Origin: an uncultured Vibrio sp.
GTDB taxonomy: Bacteria; Pseudomonadota; Gammaproteobacteria; Enterobacterales; Vibrionaceae
Assembly (NCBI RefSeq): GCF_963675395.1
Contig: NZ_OY776222.1
Coordinates: 930,001 to 994,000 of the forward strand
Direction: 5' to 3'
Length of the DNA stretch: 64,000 bases
Shown: one piece after another, positions 47,517 through 55,206 of the stretch
Layout: each line of letters opens with the position of its first letter
Numbering within the stretch: the first letter of the stretch is position 1
The notes under the pieces: model-generated
Told to the model about the DNA's origin: nothing
Database searches by the model: none
The model's input: only the letters and a program-made list of their open reading frames with translations
Program-made: the position numbers and the translations under genes

Positions 47517-48185
47517 ATGAGTTACCAGTTAGAATTTACTGGCTTGGCTCCCTACCTGCCACAGTTTGTGGCAGGTTTACGGACAACCGTCGAGTTAACT
47601 GTTCTTTCAACGGTTGCTGGGTTAGCCGTGGGAACCTTGTGCGCTGCAGGGCGTACAAGTAAGCAAGCATGGTTACGTTGGTCATGTGCCTCCTATATAG
47701 AGTTAACACGTAACACCCCATTTATTGTTCAGTTATTTTTTATCTTTTTTGGTTTACCAGCGCTAGGTGTCAAGCTAAGTGCCTGGGAGGCGGGCTTCAT
47801 TGCGATGGTATTTAACCTTGGTGCCTACAGTGCGGAGATCATCCGAGCGGGTATCGATGCAACACCTAAAGGCCAATGGGAGGCGGGTAAAACGTTAGGT
47901 TTAACCAGACGCCAAATTTTTACTCGAATCGTATTGCCTCCTGCTTATCAGAAGGTTTATCCAGCGTTGGTCAGTCAGTGCATTATCGTCATGCTCGGCT
48001 CTGCCGTCGTTTCTCAGATTTCAGTTGAGGAGCTGACCTTTGCGGCTAACTTTGTGCAGTCCAGAACCTTTTTAAGTTTTGAATCTTATGCTGTTACTGC
48101 ACTGATTTACCTTGTTCTTGCGATTTTAATGCGTCAGCTGTTTGCATTGATCAAAGCTCGCGTATTCAAAAACCCAGCGCTGTAG
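47517..48185 (+). CDS. Amino-acid ABC transporter permease 1 (HisM/GlnP type)
   Basis: 222 residues, about five membrane helices. The N-terminal FVAGLRTTVELTVLSTVAG and the EAA loop region IDATPKGQWEAGKTLGLTRR define a HisMQ-type permease. ELTRNTPFIVQLFFIFFGLP is typical. It starts 12 bp after the binding protein gene and probably dimerises with the next permease. Confidence 0.9.
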   Translation: MSYQLEFTGLAPYLPQFVAGLRTTVELTVLSTVAGLAVGTLCAAGRTSKQAWLRWSCASYIELTRNTPFIVQLFFIFFGLPALGVKLSAWEAGFIAMVFNLGAYSAEIIRAGIDATPKGQWEAGKTLGLTRRQIFTRIVLPPAYQKVYPALVSQCIIVMLGSAVVSQISVEELTFAANFVQSRTFLSFESYAVTALIYLVLAILMRQLFALIKARVFKNPAL

Positions 48186-48197
48186 GAGAAGACGATT

Positions 48198-48848
48198 ATG
48201 ATGCAATTTACAGACTGGGACATTCTGCGCAACTTACTACTTGCCGCGCGTTGGACCGTACTACTATCTATTATTGCCTTCATAGGTGGTGGTCTGGTAG
48301 GGCTTGGCCTTACCTTACTCAGAAGTATGAAGAACATTCATCTTGGAAAAGGTATTCAACTGTATGTTGAGCTTTTTCAGGGAACACCACTTCTGATGCA
48401 GCTCTTTATGGCGTTTTTCGGTTTATCTCTGCTTGGAATAGAGGTGAGTGCGTGGTCCGCAGCCGCGTTAGCCTTAACGCTATACAGCAGCGCCTATTTT
48501 CACGACATTTGGCGCGGTTGTATTGAGGCGCTACCGAAAGGTCAGTGGGAAGCGTGTCGTACACTGGGTCTCAATTACATGCAGACGATGCGCAATGTCA
48601 TTATTCCTCAGGCTTATCGCATTGCCATTGCACCGACGATTGGCTTCTCGGTACAAATTGTTAAAGGCACCGCGCTCGCTTCGATCATCGGTTTTGTCGA
48701 GTTAACTAAAGCCGGAACCATGCTGAATAACGCGACATTCCAACCATTTAAAGTGTTTGCCATGGTCGCTGTACTTTACTTTGTTATCTGTTTCCCTCTG
48801 TCATTATTGGCTCGTCATTTGGAGAAAAAAACCTATGTCTCTCGTTAG
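48198..48848 (+). CDS. Amino-acid ABC transporter permease 2 (HisQ/GlnP type)
   Basis: 216 residues, about five helices, HisMQ family: LLAARWTVLLSIIAFIGGGL, ELFQGTPLLMQLFMAFFGLS, and EAA loop IEALPKGQWEACRTLGLNYM. Ribosome site TAGGAGAA. The ATPase start at 48835 overlaps its end by 14 bp. Confidence 0.9.
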   Translation: MMQFTDWDILRNLLLAARWTVLLSIIAFIGGGLVGLGLTLLRSMKNIHLGKGIQLYVELFQGTPLLMQLFMAFFGLSLLGIEVSAWSAAALALTLYSSAYFHDIWRGCIEALPKGQWEACRTLGLNYMQTMRNVIIPQAYRIAIAPTIGFSVQIVKGTALASIIGFVELTKAGTMLNNATFQPFKVFAMVAVLYFVICFPLSLLARHLEKKTYVSR

Positions 48849-49563
48849 TGTTGATCAAGTACATAAGTACTATGGTGAAAACCATGTTCTCAAGGGTGTG
48901 GACATGAAAGTTGAGGCAGGTGAAGTTGTCTCTATTATCGGTCGCAGTGGTTCTGGAAAGAGTACGTTATTGCGTTGTATGAATGGCCTGGAAACCTATC
49001 AGGATGGCGCGATCATCGTAGACCGTCAGGCCGTGGAAGACGATGACTATAAGCTGCGTCTGCTTAGCCGTAGTGTTGGTATGGTATTTCAGAGCTTTAA
49101 CCTTTTTCCTCATATGACCGTGGGCGAGAACGTGATGTTGGCGCCAAAGCTGGTATTGAAAAAGGACGCAAAAGCTTGTGAAGCTCAGGCGAGAGAGTTA
49201 CTCGAAAAGGTTGGCTTAGCTGACAAATTTGATGCTTATCCAGCGAACCTATCTGGTGGTCAGCAACAGCGTGTTGCCATCGCGCGTTCTCTAGCAATGA
49301 ATCCAAAGGTGCTCTTATGTGATGAAATCACTTCTGCGCTCGACCCAGAGTTAGTCGGTGAAGTATTAAAAGTACTGGAGCAGCTAAAGAAAGAGGGGAT
49401 GACACTCATTCTGGTTACTCACGAGATGAACTTTGCCCGTGAAGTTGGCGATAGAGTCGTGTTCATGAACCAAGGGAAAGTTTGGGAAAGTGGCCCAAGT
49501 GAAGTAGTTTTCGATGCTCCTCAAACCGAAGAACTGCGTAGCTTTTTATCTGCCGTGAAGTAA
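48835..49563 (+). CDS. Amino-acid ABC transporter ATPase (GlnQ/HisP type)
   Basis: 242 residues from the ATG at 48835, the natural GlnQ N-terminus (MSLVSVDQVHKYYGENHVLKG). Walker A GRSGSGKSTLLR, Q-loop VFQSFNLFPHMTV, signature LSGGQQQRVAIARSL, Walker B VLLCDEITSALD and H-loop VTHEM are all intact. The longer frame from 48757 lies inside the permease gene and is not used. Last gene of the operon. Confidence 0.93.
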   Translation: MSLVSVDQVHKYYGENHVLKGVDMKVEAGEVVSIIGRSGSGKSTLLRCMNGLETYQDGAIIVDRQAVEDDDYKLRLLSRSVGMVFQSFNLFPHMTVGENVMLAPKLVLKKDAKACEAQARELLEKVGLADKFDAYPANLSGGQQQRVAIARSLAMNPKVLLCDEITSALDPELVGEVLKVLEQLKKEGMTLILVTHEMNFAREVGDRVVFMNQGKVWESGPSEVVFDAPQTEELRSFLSAVK

Positions 49564-49754
49564 TAAACCGGCTCTATTTTCTAGCCCGCCAAACAGCGGT
49601 TTTGGTGGGTTGTCTCCTCACCAAAATTGTCTGTCTCGCCAACATTGAATTTCATTTTCTAACAGTCTGATTTTCTCACTTATTTGTATAAGTCACCCCC
49701 ATCTAAGACTATGATGAACTAATAACGATAAGTGATCATAAGAAGGTGGTTGGC

Positions 49755-51179
49755 ATGACAAAAACACAGCATTTAACTGAGGGGCCAATTAACAAAGCCT
49801 TGTTGTCTCTTGCGATTCCGATCGTATTTGGCCAGCTTCTGCAGTCTGCCTATCAGCTAACCGATGCCTTTTGGGTAGGGCGGTTAGGGGCAGACGAAGT
49901 TGCAGCCGTATCGGTGAGTATGCCTGTCACTTTTTTGGTCATCGCATTAGGTGCAGGTCTCGCTATGGCCGGAGCCACGCTCACCGCTCAGTACATGGGC
50001 GCACGACAAATGGATAAAGTGAACCATGTTGCCGGGCAAACCATGTTGATGGTTTTTATTACCTCAGTGGTGCTCGGCTGCTTGGGCTATCTGCTCTCAC
50101 CATACTTTTTGACTCTGCTTGGCGTTGAAGAAGCGGTTTACAATAACGCGCTCAAGTTCATGCATATCTCGTTTATCAGTGTGATTTTTGTATTTGTTTA
50201 CAATATGTTCCAAGCGTTAATGAGAGGCATTGGTCAGGTAAAAATACCGCTCTACATCGTATTAGCAACGGTACTGTTGAACTTTGTTTTAGACCCGCTG
50301 TTTATCTTTGGTTTAGGTTCTTTCAGTGGTCTCGGTGTCTCTGGCGCAGCACTAGCCACTCTTGTCACTCAGGCGCTCGCCGCATTAACCGGTTTCTACA
50401 TTCTTTCTAAAGGGCGTCACGGCATACACCTTAAATGGAAAGACTTGTCGCCAGACTGGACTTATATTAAGCGCGCATTTTTCTTGGGCGCGCCAGGTTC
50501 GGTAGAGTTATCGGCAAGAGCGTTAGGGCTGATAACCATGTCATTTCTGGTTGCCAGTTTTGGCACGGTGACCATTGCTTCTTATGGTGTTGGCTCCAAC
50601 ATTCTTCAGTTAATCACGATACCCGCAATGGGGCTGTCAATGGCGGTATCGACGTTGGTTGGACAAAACCTCGGCGCAAATAGAGTCGATCGTGCTGCGA
50701 AAATTACGGTTATCGGTTCCGTGTGGAGCTTCGTCATGCTCACTTTTATCGGTGTCTTTGCTTACTTGATGGCACCGAGTGTGGTGAGATTCTTTATCCC
50801 GGATAACCCAGAAGTGATTGAGCAAGGCGCTGAGTTTTTGAAAGTGATGTGTTTGTCGTGGGGATTTATTGGTGTTCAGCTTTCTATCATGTCTGCATTT
50901 CGAGCTTCAGGGAACATGACCAACAGTATGGTGCTGTCGCTGCTGACTCAGTGGGTGTTCCAGTTCCCGCTGGCATACATCTTATCTCAACATATCGTTC
51001 TCGCTGAAAAAGGCATTTGGTGGTCGTTCACAATAACGAACGTATTGGTCGCTCTAGTTGCTGTTGCATGGTATGCACGCGGTAGCTGGAAAAAAACGCG
51101 TATTATTGAACAAGAAGATATCGAAACACTGACAACCTCAGAAGAGGCACTTATCGAAGTGGGCGAGCGTAGGGCTTAA
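49755..51179 (+). CDS. MATE-family multidrug efflux transporter
   Basis: About 474 residues with 12 membrane helices. MATE (MatE x2) hallmarks: LAIPIVFGQLLQSAYQLTDAFWVGRLGADEVAAVSV in the first repeat and GSVELSARALGLITMSFLVASFGTVTIASYGVG in the second. The second ATG (49755) has an AAGGTGG ribosome site 7 bp upstream and is used; GTG at 49746 is in frame. It exports cations or drugs by Na+ or H+ antiport; the substrate is unknown. It borders the cassette cluster. Confidence 0.88.
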   Translation: MTKTQHLTEGPINKALLSLAIPIVFGQLLQSAYQLTDAFWVGRLGADEVAAVSVSMPVTFLVIALGAGLAMAGATLTAQYMGARQMDKVNHVAGQTMLMVFITSVVLGCLGYLLSPYFLTLLGVEEAVYNNALKFMHISFISVIFVFVYNMFQALMRGIGQVKIPLYIVLATVLLNFVLDPLFIFGLGSFSGLGVSGAALATLVTQALAALTGFYILSKGRHGIHLKWKDLSPDWTYIKRAFFLGAPGSVELSARALGLITMSFLVASFGTVTIASYGVGSNILQLITIPAMGLSMAVSTLVGQNLGANRVDRAAKITVIGSVWSFVMLTFIGVFAYLMAPSVVRFFIPDNPEVIEQGAEFLKVMCLSWGFIGVQLSIMSAFRASGNMTNSMVLSLLTQWVFQFPLAYILSQHIVLAEKGIWWSFTITNVLVALVAVAWYARGSWKKTRIIEQEDIETLTTSEEALIEVGERRA

Positions 51180-51393
51180 AAAAGGGCCTTCTTTCACTAT
51201 AGGAAATGAAACCAATATCGGTAGAATCAAGGCTAGCGTTGGTTCCTAAACTGTAGTAATTCATACTCGATCTTACACATCCGCTGGTTAGTTACGACTA
51301 GGTCGAACTGCTGGTATTGTAACTCACAATTGGACAAAACTTTGTCAGTTATATTACTAAATTAGGATATAACGGATTAGCTGACATATGTGA
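51180..51393. other. Gene-free flank of the cassette cluster
   Basis: About 210 bp between the MATE gene and the first attC with no ORF or terminator that I can support. It is the last non-repeat sequence before the integron-like block. Confidence 0.5.
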
Positions 51394-51517
51394 AATTAAC
51401 GCCCTGTTGAGGTGATCAACGCAATACTGATGCTGCCGCATAACACCTCAACCACTAAAACCAATGCATAGTGAAAATGCCACGCGTTACGAATCACTCT
51501 TAAATGCTTTGTTATGT
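51394..51517 (-). repeat. attC recombination site 1 (Vibrio superintegron type)
   Basis: 124-bp imperfect palindrome. On the minus strand it runs from ACATAACAAAGC to GGGCGTTAATT. Inner complementary arms (CCTGTTGAGGTG with CACCTCAAC) and the block AATGCCACGCGTTACGAATC followed by ACTCTTAAA match the attC2 and attC3 sites here. The orientation follows from the GGGCGTT core end lying at the low-coordinate side. Confidence 0.87.
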
Positions 51518-51534
51518 GCCTTGGATTCAAGTAC

Positions 51535-52595
51535 GAAGTGCGACACCTCTGAACATAAAAACAGTAAGGTGCGATAATCATGAACTTTGCTCCCGCCAAG
51601 AAGTAAAAAACATGAAATACACGCACCTCACTGAGAACGAAAGGTATATGATTTCTGCTCTCAGAAAGCAAGGAATTAGTACCGTTAAAATAGCTAAACA
51701 ACTGGGGCGTCACAAAGCCACTATCTATCGAGAAGTTGAACGTAATTGCCGTTACAACAAGTTCTTCGATAGGTACTCTTATCAACCAGAACGGGCACAG
51801 CAAATGGCGCGCAACCGGCTGAGCCGCTCACGGCGAAATAAGCGCTACAGCAAAATCGACTTCAAGTTGCCTGAAGCCTTGCTACGACTGGATTGGAGCC
51901 CTGACCAAATCGTCGGATACTTAAGGATGAGAGGCTATCCGACAATGAGTCATGAGCTCATTTATCAGCACATCTGGAACGACAAAACTCTCGGTGGAAC
52001 ACTGTGGAAACACCTACGCCAGTCCACTAAGAAAAGGCGTAAAAGGTATAACTCAAAAGACAGCCGAGGACGGCTGGCGGCAAAGCGTCATATCACCGAA
52101 AGACCTGCAAAAGCTGAGCACAGAAAAGAGCCTGGTCATTGGGAAATTGATACCGTCGTTGGCCGCGGAACCAAGCACTGTATCGTGACTTTAGTCGACA
52201 GAATGACTGGCTACACTTTTATTGGGCAAATGGACGATAGAACAAGCGGGTCGCTCAACGTAAGAATGAGCAAAATCATGACCCGCTCTGACTTACCTTT
52301 TAAGACGATAACTGCGGATAACGGCACTGAATTTCATGGTTATGCACAACTAGAAAAACATCATAACTGTTTGTTTTACTTTGCAAATCCATACCATTCA
52401 TGGGAACGAGGCACTAATGAAAACACCAATGGCTTGATACGACAATACTTACCAAAACGAACTTCCATGTCACACGTGACACAGAAGCTCTGCAATGAAA
52501 TTGCGGACAAACTAAACACGCGCCCACGCAAAAGACTTGGGTATAGGACACCAACGGAGTATATTCATGCGCATCTGTAGAAAGTGTCGCACTTC
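51535..52595. mobile_element. IS30-family insertion sequence
   Basis: About 1061 bp. Terminal inverted repeats GAAGTGCGACACCTC (left, from 51535) and, on the minus strand, GAAGTGCGACACTTT (right, ending 52595). It carries one transposase gene and lies 17 bp from attC1, inside the first cassette. A clear target duplication was not resolved by eye. Confidence 0.85.
51612..52580 (+). CDS. IS30-family transposase
   Basis: 322 residues from the ATG at 51612; the frame is open to 51504 but that would start outside the element. N-terminal helix-turn-helix (MKYTHLTENERYMISALRKQ, with VKIAKQLGRHKATIYREVERN) and a C-terminal DDE catalytic core: HWEIDTVVGRG (Asp1), TITADNGTEFHG (Asp2), and WERGTNENTNGLIRQYLPK (Glu), the typical IS30 layout. 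The gene is intact, so the element may be active. Confidence 0.93.
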   Translation: MKYTHLTENERYMISALRKQGISTVKIAKQLGRHKATIYREVERNCRYNKFFDRYSYQPERAQQMARNRLSRSRRNKRYSKIDFKLPEALLRLDWSPDQIVGYLRMRGYPTMSHELIYQHIWNDKTLGGTLWKHLRQSTKKRRKRYNSKDSRGRLAAKRHITERPAKAEHRKEPGHWEIDTVVGRGTKHCIVTLVDRMTGYTFIGQMDDRTSGSLNVRMSKIMTRSDLPFKTITADNGTEFHGYAQLEKHHNCLFYFANPYHSWERGTNENTNGLIRQYLPKRTSMSHVTQKLCNEIADKLNTRPRKRLGYRTPTEYIHAHL

Positions 52596-52612
52596 AAACT
52601 TGATACTAAGTG

Positions 52613-52903
52613 CTAATTTAATGCAGCCCACTTGTTATTTAGTACCTTATAACTTGAACTAATTCGTAGCATTGTTGGTGGCGTTGTGCTGTCTGTAGGT
52701 ACAGGAAAAATCACATCGTATACCGCAACTTCTACTGGCTCCATTTGGTTTGCCTTCATGTACTCTTTAGCAGCCCCGTCCTCAACCTCTTTACGATCGT
52801 TAGAGTCAAACGCCCTAACGTGAAGAAACTTCTCTTGCTCTACTAAGACCTTTGAAACATCTTTCTTTGTTGAATACTCCAACAAGACTGCCGTTTCAAT
52901 CAA
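52613..52903 (-). CDS. Hypothetical cassette protein
   Basis: 96 residues, transcribed in the same direction as the attC sites, as normal for cassette genes. It ends (TAG) only 18 bp from the right end of the IS30 element. The sequence is acidic and globular (YMKANQMEPVEVAVYDVIFP) with no motif that I recognise. ATG at 52903 follows TTTAGAGAGAAAAATTG. Confidence 0.55.
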   Translation of the reverse strand: MIETAVLLEYSTKKDVSKVLVEQEKFLHVRAFDSNDRKEVEDGAAKEYMKANQMEPVEVAVYDVIFPVPTDSTTPPTMLRISSSYKVLNNKWAALN

Positions 52904-52967
52904 TTTTTCTCTCTAAAACATCGTGTTAAAATAGCTGATTATGCAACTCATTATTTATGGGGATGAA

Positions 52968-53312
52968 ATGAAAATAATTGTTATTCTGGGTTTAATTGCA
53001 GTAGCGTTCTACTTTTACACCAGTGGCGATGAAGACAAAATTAATAATCTTAGATCTGTAGAGTTCAGCGCCAAAAATAGGATTCTGACGATAGCAATAG
53101 ATGATGATAGAGACTTGCAAACAAAAATCAGAATGGACGATAAAATCGAACAAGCTGTGTTCCTTAATCAGGTGATAGATAAAGGCAAGTCAATCTACGC
53201 CGACGGTAACTATCTTTACCAAGGCCGATGCCAACACGTTCAATTAGAATGGCAAAAAGGTGAGTTGTTCTTACCGAAATACTACAAGGTACTTTTGAAT
53301 GAGACCTGTTAA
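52968..53312 (+). CDS. Hypothetical membrane-anchored cassette protein
   Basis: 114 residues from the ATG at 52968, which has GGGGATGAA as ribosome site; an upstream in-frame ATG at 52941 lacks one. N-terminal hydrophobic anchor (MKIIVILGLIAVAFYFYTSG) followed by a hydrophilic domain with two Cys. It is transcribed against the attC direction and must have its own promoter. A bidirectional terminator follows directly. I do not recognise it. Confidence 0.6.
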   Translation: MKIIVILGLIAVAFYFYTSGDEDKINNLRSVEFSAKNRILTIAIDDDRDLQTKIRMDDKIEQAVFLNQVIDKGKSIYADGNYLYQGRCQHVQLEWQKGELFLPKYYKVLLNETC

Positions 53313-53345
53313 AAAAAGGTTGGTGTTAACACACCCACCTTTTTC
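53311..53345. terminator. Bidirectional terminator inside the cassette cluster
   Basis: AAAAAAAGGTTGGTGT / ACACCCACCTTTTT around a short TAAC loop, between two convergent cassette ORFs. Confidence 0.78.
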
Positions 53346-53353
53346 CTAGTTTG

Positions 53354-53827
53354 TTAACCAAAGATATATGCTGTTGTCAGCGGGCTTTGATATGACTGAT
53401 TTGCTAGGTAAGTTAGCGTAGGATTCAGAACATCATTTGGATCTTTTATTTGGTTCTCAATTTCTTGCATGGCAATAGCACGGCCAACTTCGAGAATCCA
53501 TCGAAGCATGCTCTTTGGACCACCGCCAACTGCGTACTCTAGACTAGCGTTCAAAAACGCTTCTAGAAGGCTCAAAGCTTCGGATGCCTTAAGAGCACCC
53601 TCATACATGTGATAGTAAGTATGAGCTACTTCATCGTTAAATCTAAAGCCTGAAGGCGGTCTAAATACAGTACAGTTGTTGCCATACATATTACGATTCC
53701 CGATCTTACGGAATAGCTCCATAAGGCGCAACAACTCTGCTTCTGCCTCTTCAGGGGATACATTACCTGAAACTGCGCTCTTAGCTTTCACCATCTCTAC
53801 TTTGTCAGCAAAGCTAGTACCAATCAC
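53354..53827 (-). CDS. Hypothetical cassette protein, 5' end uncertain
   Basis: At least 157 residues from a GTG at 53827, but the frame is open without a start to a TGA near 54005, and the extra part (DTLLSKGELEITYLSSRVNA and on) is equally protein-like. No ATG or good ribosome site exists in that stretch, and attC2 begins 30 bp further. The gene may be 5'-truncated by cassette recombination, or use a CTG/GTG start. The C-terminal part (EALSLLEAFLNASLEY, KSMLRWILEVGRAIAMQE) is helical; family not recognised. Confidence 0.5.
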   Translation of the reverse strand: MIGTSFADKVEMVKAKSAVSGNVSPEEAEAELLRLMELFRKIGNRNMYGNNCTVFRPPSGFRFNDEVAHTYYHMYEGALKASEALSLLEAFLNASLEYAVGGGPKSMLRWILEVGRAIAMQEIENQIKDPNDVLNPTLTYLANQSYQSPLTTAYIFG

Positions 53828-54034
53828 ATCATCGTATTTCAGATCATTTAAGCCTACTTCTTGAGTCAGCGCACCAAAGGCAATACGGCTGTTTAATTCA
53901 TGCGCCTTATTGATCTGAATTTCAGATAGTGCATTTACCCGTGAACTTAAATAAGTTATCTCTAGCTCGCCTTTGGACAGAAGCGTGTCAAGACGTCGGC
54001 CGTATCAAGTAAATTTCGGATAAGAATTTCTATA

Positions 54035-54159
54035 GTTTAACGCCCAATTAAGGTGTGAGGCACCCATACCAATGCCACCGCATACCACCTTAATCACTAA
54101 AACCAACGCATGGTAAAAATGCCACGCGTGCCGAATCACTCTTATATTGTTTGTTAGTT
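54035..54159 (-). repeat. attC recombination site 2
   Basis: 125 bp. On the minus strand it ends in GGGCGTTAAAC, a perfect GTTRRRY core. The arms CCAATTAAGGTG and CACCTTAAT pair, and the AATGCCACGCGTGCCGAATC block and ACTCTTATA match the other two sites. Confidence 0.88.
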
Positions 54160-54170
54160 TGCGTGCCAAA

Positions 54171-54233
54171 GTGACACAATAATTGCTTATTACACACTTT
54201 AAGACCATAATACCTATGTGACATTTTGACACA
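54171..54233 (+). promoter_or_regulatory. Likely operator/promoter of the TacA-TacT pair
   Basis: GTGACAC at 54171-54177 and an inverted repeat TGTGACATTTTGACACA at 54217-54233 lie just before the antitoxin gene. Ribbon-helix-helix antitoxins usually repress their own operon through such short repeats. Regulation is inferred. Confidence 0.45.
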
Positions 54234-54248
54234 ACAGGAGATAACATT

Positions 54249-54521
54249 ATGGCTACTACCTTGCCTCGCATCACCGCTAGAGTTGATGTCGATACACAAG
54301 ATTTACTGACTAAGGCAGCCGCGATTGCTGGTATGTCTAGTATTAACTCATTTGTTCTAAGTGCTGCAATTGAAAAGGCTAAACAAGTTATCGAACGTGA
54401 GCAAGCCCTAAAACTGAGCCAAGCAGACGCTATGTTACTAATGGAAGCTTTAGACCGCCCTGCAACACTGAACTCTAAACTGAAAGCTGCCTCAGATCGA
54501 CACGAGAGCAAAACTCAATGA
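54249..54521 (+). CDS. TacA/DUF1778-type antitoxin (RHH)
   Basis: 90 residues. N-terminal ribbon-helix-helix (LPRITARVDVDTQDLLTKAA, then AGMSSINSFVLSAAIEKA) and a C-terminal tail (DAMLLMEALDRPATLNSKL) that in TacA-type antitoxins wraps around the acetyltransferase toxin. ACAGGAGATAAC ribosome site. Its stop overlaps the toxin start (ATGA). Cassette-borne toxin-antitoxin pairs commonly stabilise superintegron arrays. Confidence 0.9.
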   Translation: MATTLPRITARVDVDTQDLLTKAAAIAGMSSINSFVLSAAIEKAKQVIEREQALKLSQADAMLLMEALDRPATLNSKLKAASDRHESKTQ

Positions 54522-55015
54522 TGAATACGGTACTTCTAGATAAAGCTAAACACGATAGAAACCGATTCAACTGTGGTATCGAACCCCTCAATAATTACTT
54601 AAAAGTAATGGCGAGTCAGCAAGCTAAGAAAGACAACACCAGAACTTTTGTCTTGGAAGATGATAACGACAACTCACATATCATCGGCTTTTACACGCTA
54701 ACAATGACACCAATTGACTTAAAGGCATTGCCAGATAAGTTACAAAAGAAACACCAATCATCGACCTCAGGCGGCCTTATCGCTCGCCTTGCTGTCGATG
54801 ACAGGTATAAAGGAAAAGGCTTTGGCGAGTGGTTGCTGATCGACGCACTCCGAAAACTATTAGCTGCTAGTGATAGCGTTGCATTCCCTGTTGTTATCGT
54901 TGATGCCAAAGACGGTGCAAAACATTTCTATGAACGCTATGGATTTCAGGCATTTCAAGATGCTGAAAACAAACTCTTCATCACCATCGCAGATGTTAGA
55001 ATAAGCTTAAGCTAG
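54518..55015 (+). CDS. TacT-type GNAT toxin (aminoacyl-tRNA acetyltransferase)
   Basis: 165 residues. N-terminal NRFNCGIEPLNNYLKVMASQQAKKDNTRTFVL is the hallmark of TacT/AtaT/ItaT toxins; ARLAVDDRYKGKGFGEWLL is the acetyl-CoA loop and DAKDGAKHFYERYGF is the C-terminal GNAT motif. These toxins acetylate charged tRNAs and halt translation. The tRNA target is not known here. It is translationally coupled to the antitoxin upstream. Confidence 0.9.
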   Translation: MMNTVLLDKAKHDRNRFNCGIEPLNNYLKVMASQQAKKDNTRTFVLEDDNDNSHIIGFYTLTMTPIDLKALPDKLQKKHQSSTSGGLIARLAVDDRYKGKGFGEWLLIDALRKLLAASDSVAFPVVIVDAKDGAKHFYERYGFQAFQDAENKLFITIADVRISLS

Positions 55016-55035
55016 TGAACAGCTAGCCTTTAGCA

Positions 55036-55160
55036 AACTAATGGCCAATTAAGGTGTGAAGCACGCAATGATCAAGCCGCCGCGTAGTACTTCAACACCA
55101 AAATCACCGAATATCAAAAATGCCACGCGTGCTGAATCACTCTTAAATTGTTTGTTGTAT
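55036..55160 (-). repeat. attC recombination site 3, altered core
   Basis: About 125 bp and similar to attC2 (CCAATTAAGGTGTGAAGC, AATGCCACGCGTGCTGAATC). On the minus strand the crossover end reads GGCCATTAGTT where GGGCGTTAGTT is expected, so the GTT triplet cut by the integrase is ATT here. This site may be impaired. Confidence 0.82.
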
Positions 55161-55206
55161 GCACATAATTTCTACTTGCTTAATGTGTACTAATTATTGT
55201 CTTTGA

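Noticed and set aside
49580..49620. CCCGCCAAA / TTTGGTGGG hairpin after the amino-acid ABC operon
   Set aside because: The stem contains a mismatch/G-T pair and no T-run follows, so it is not listed as a terminator; it could still be a weak one.
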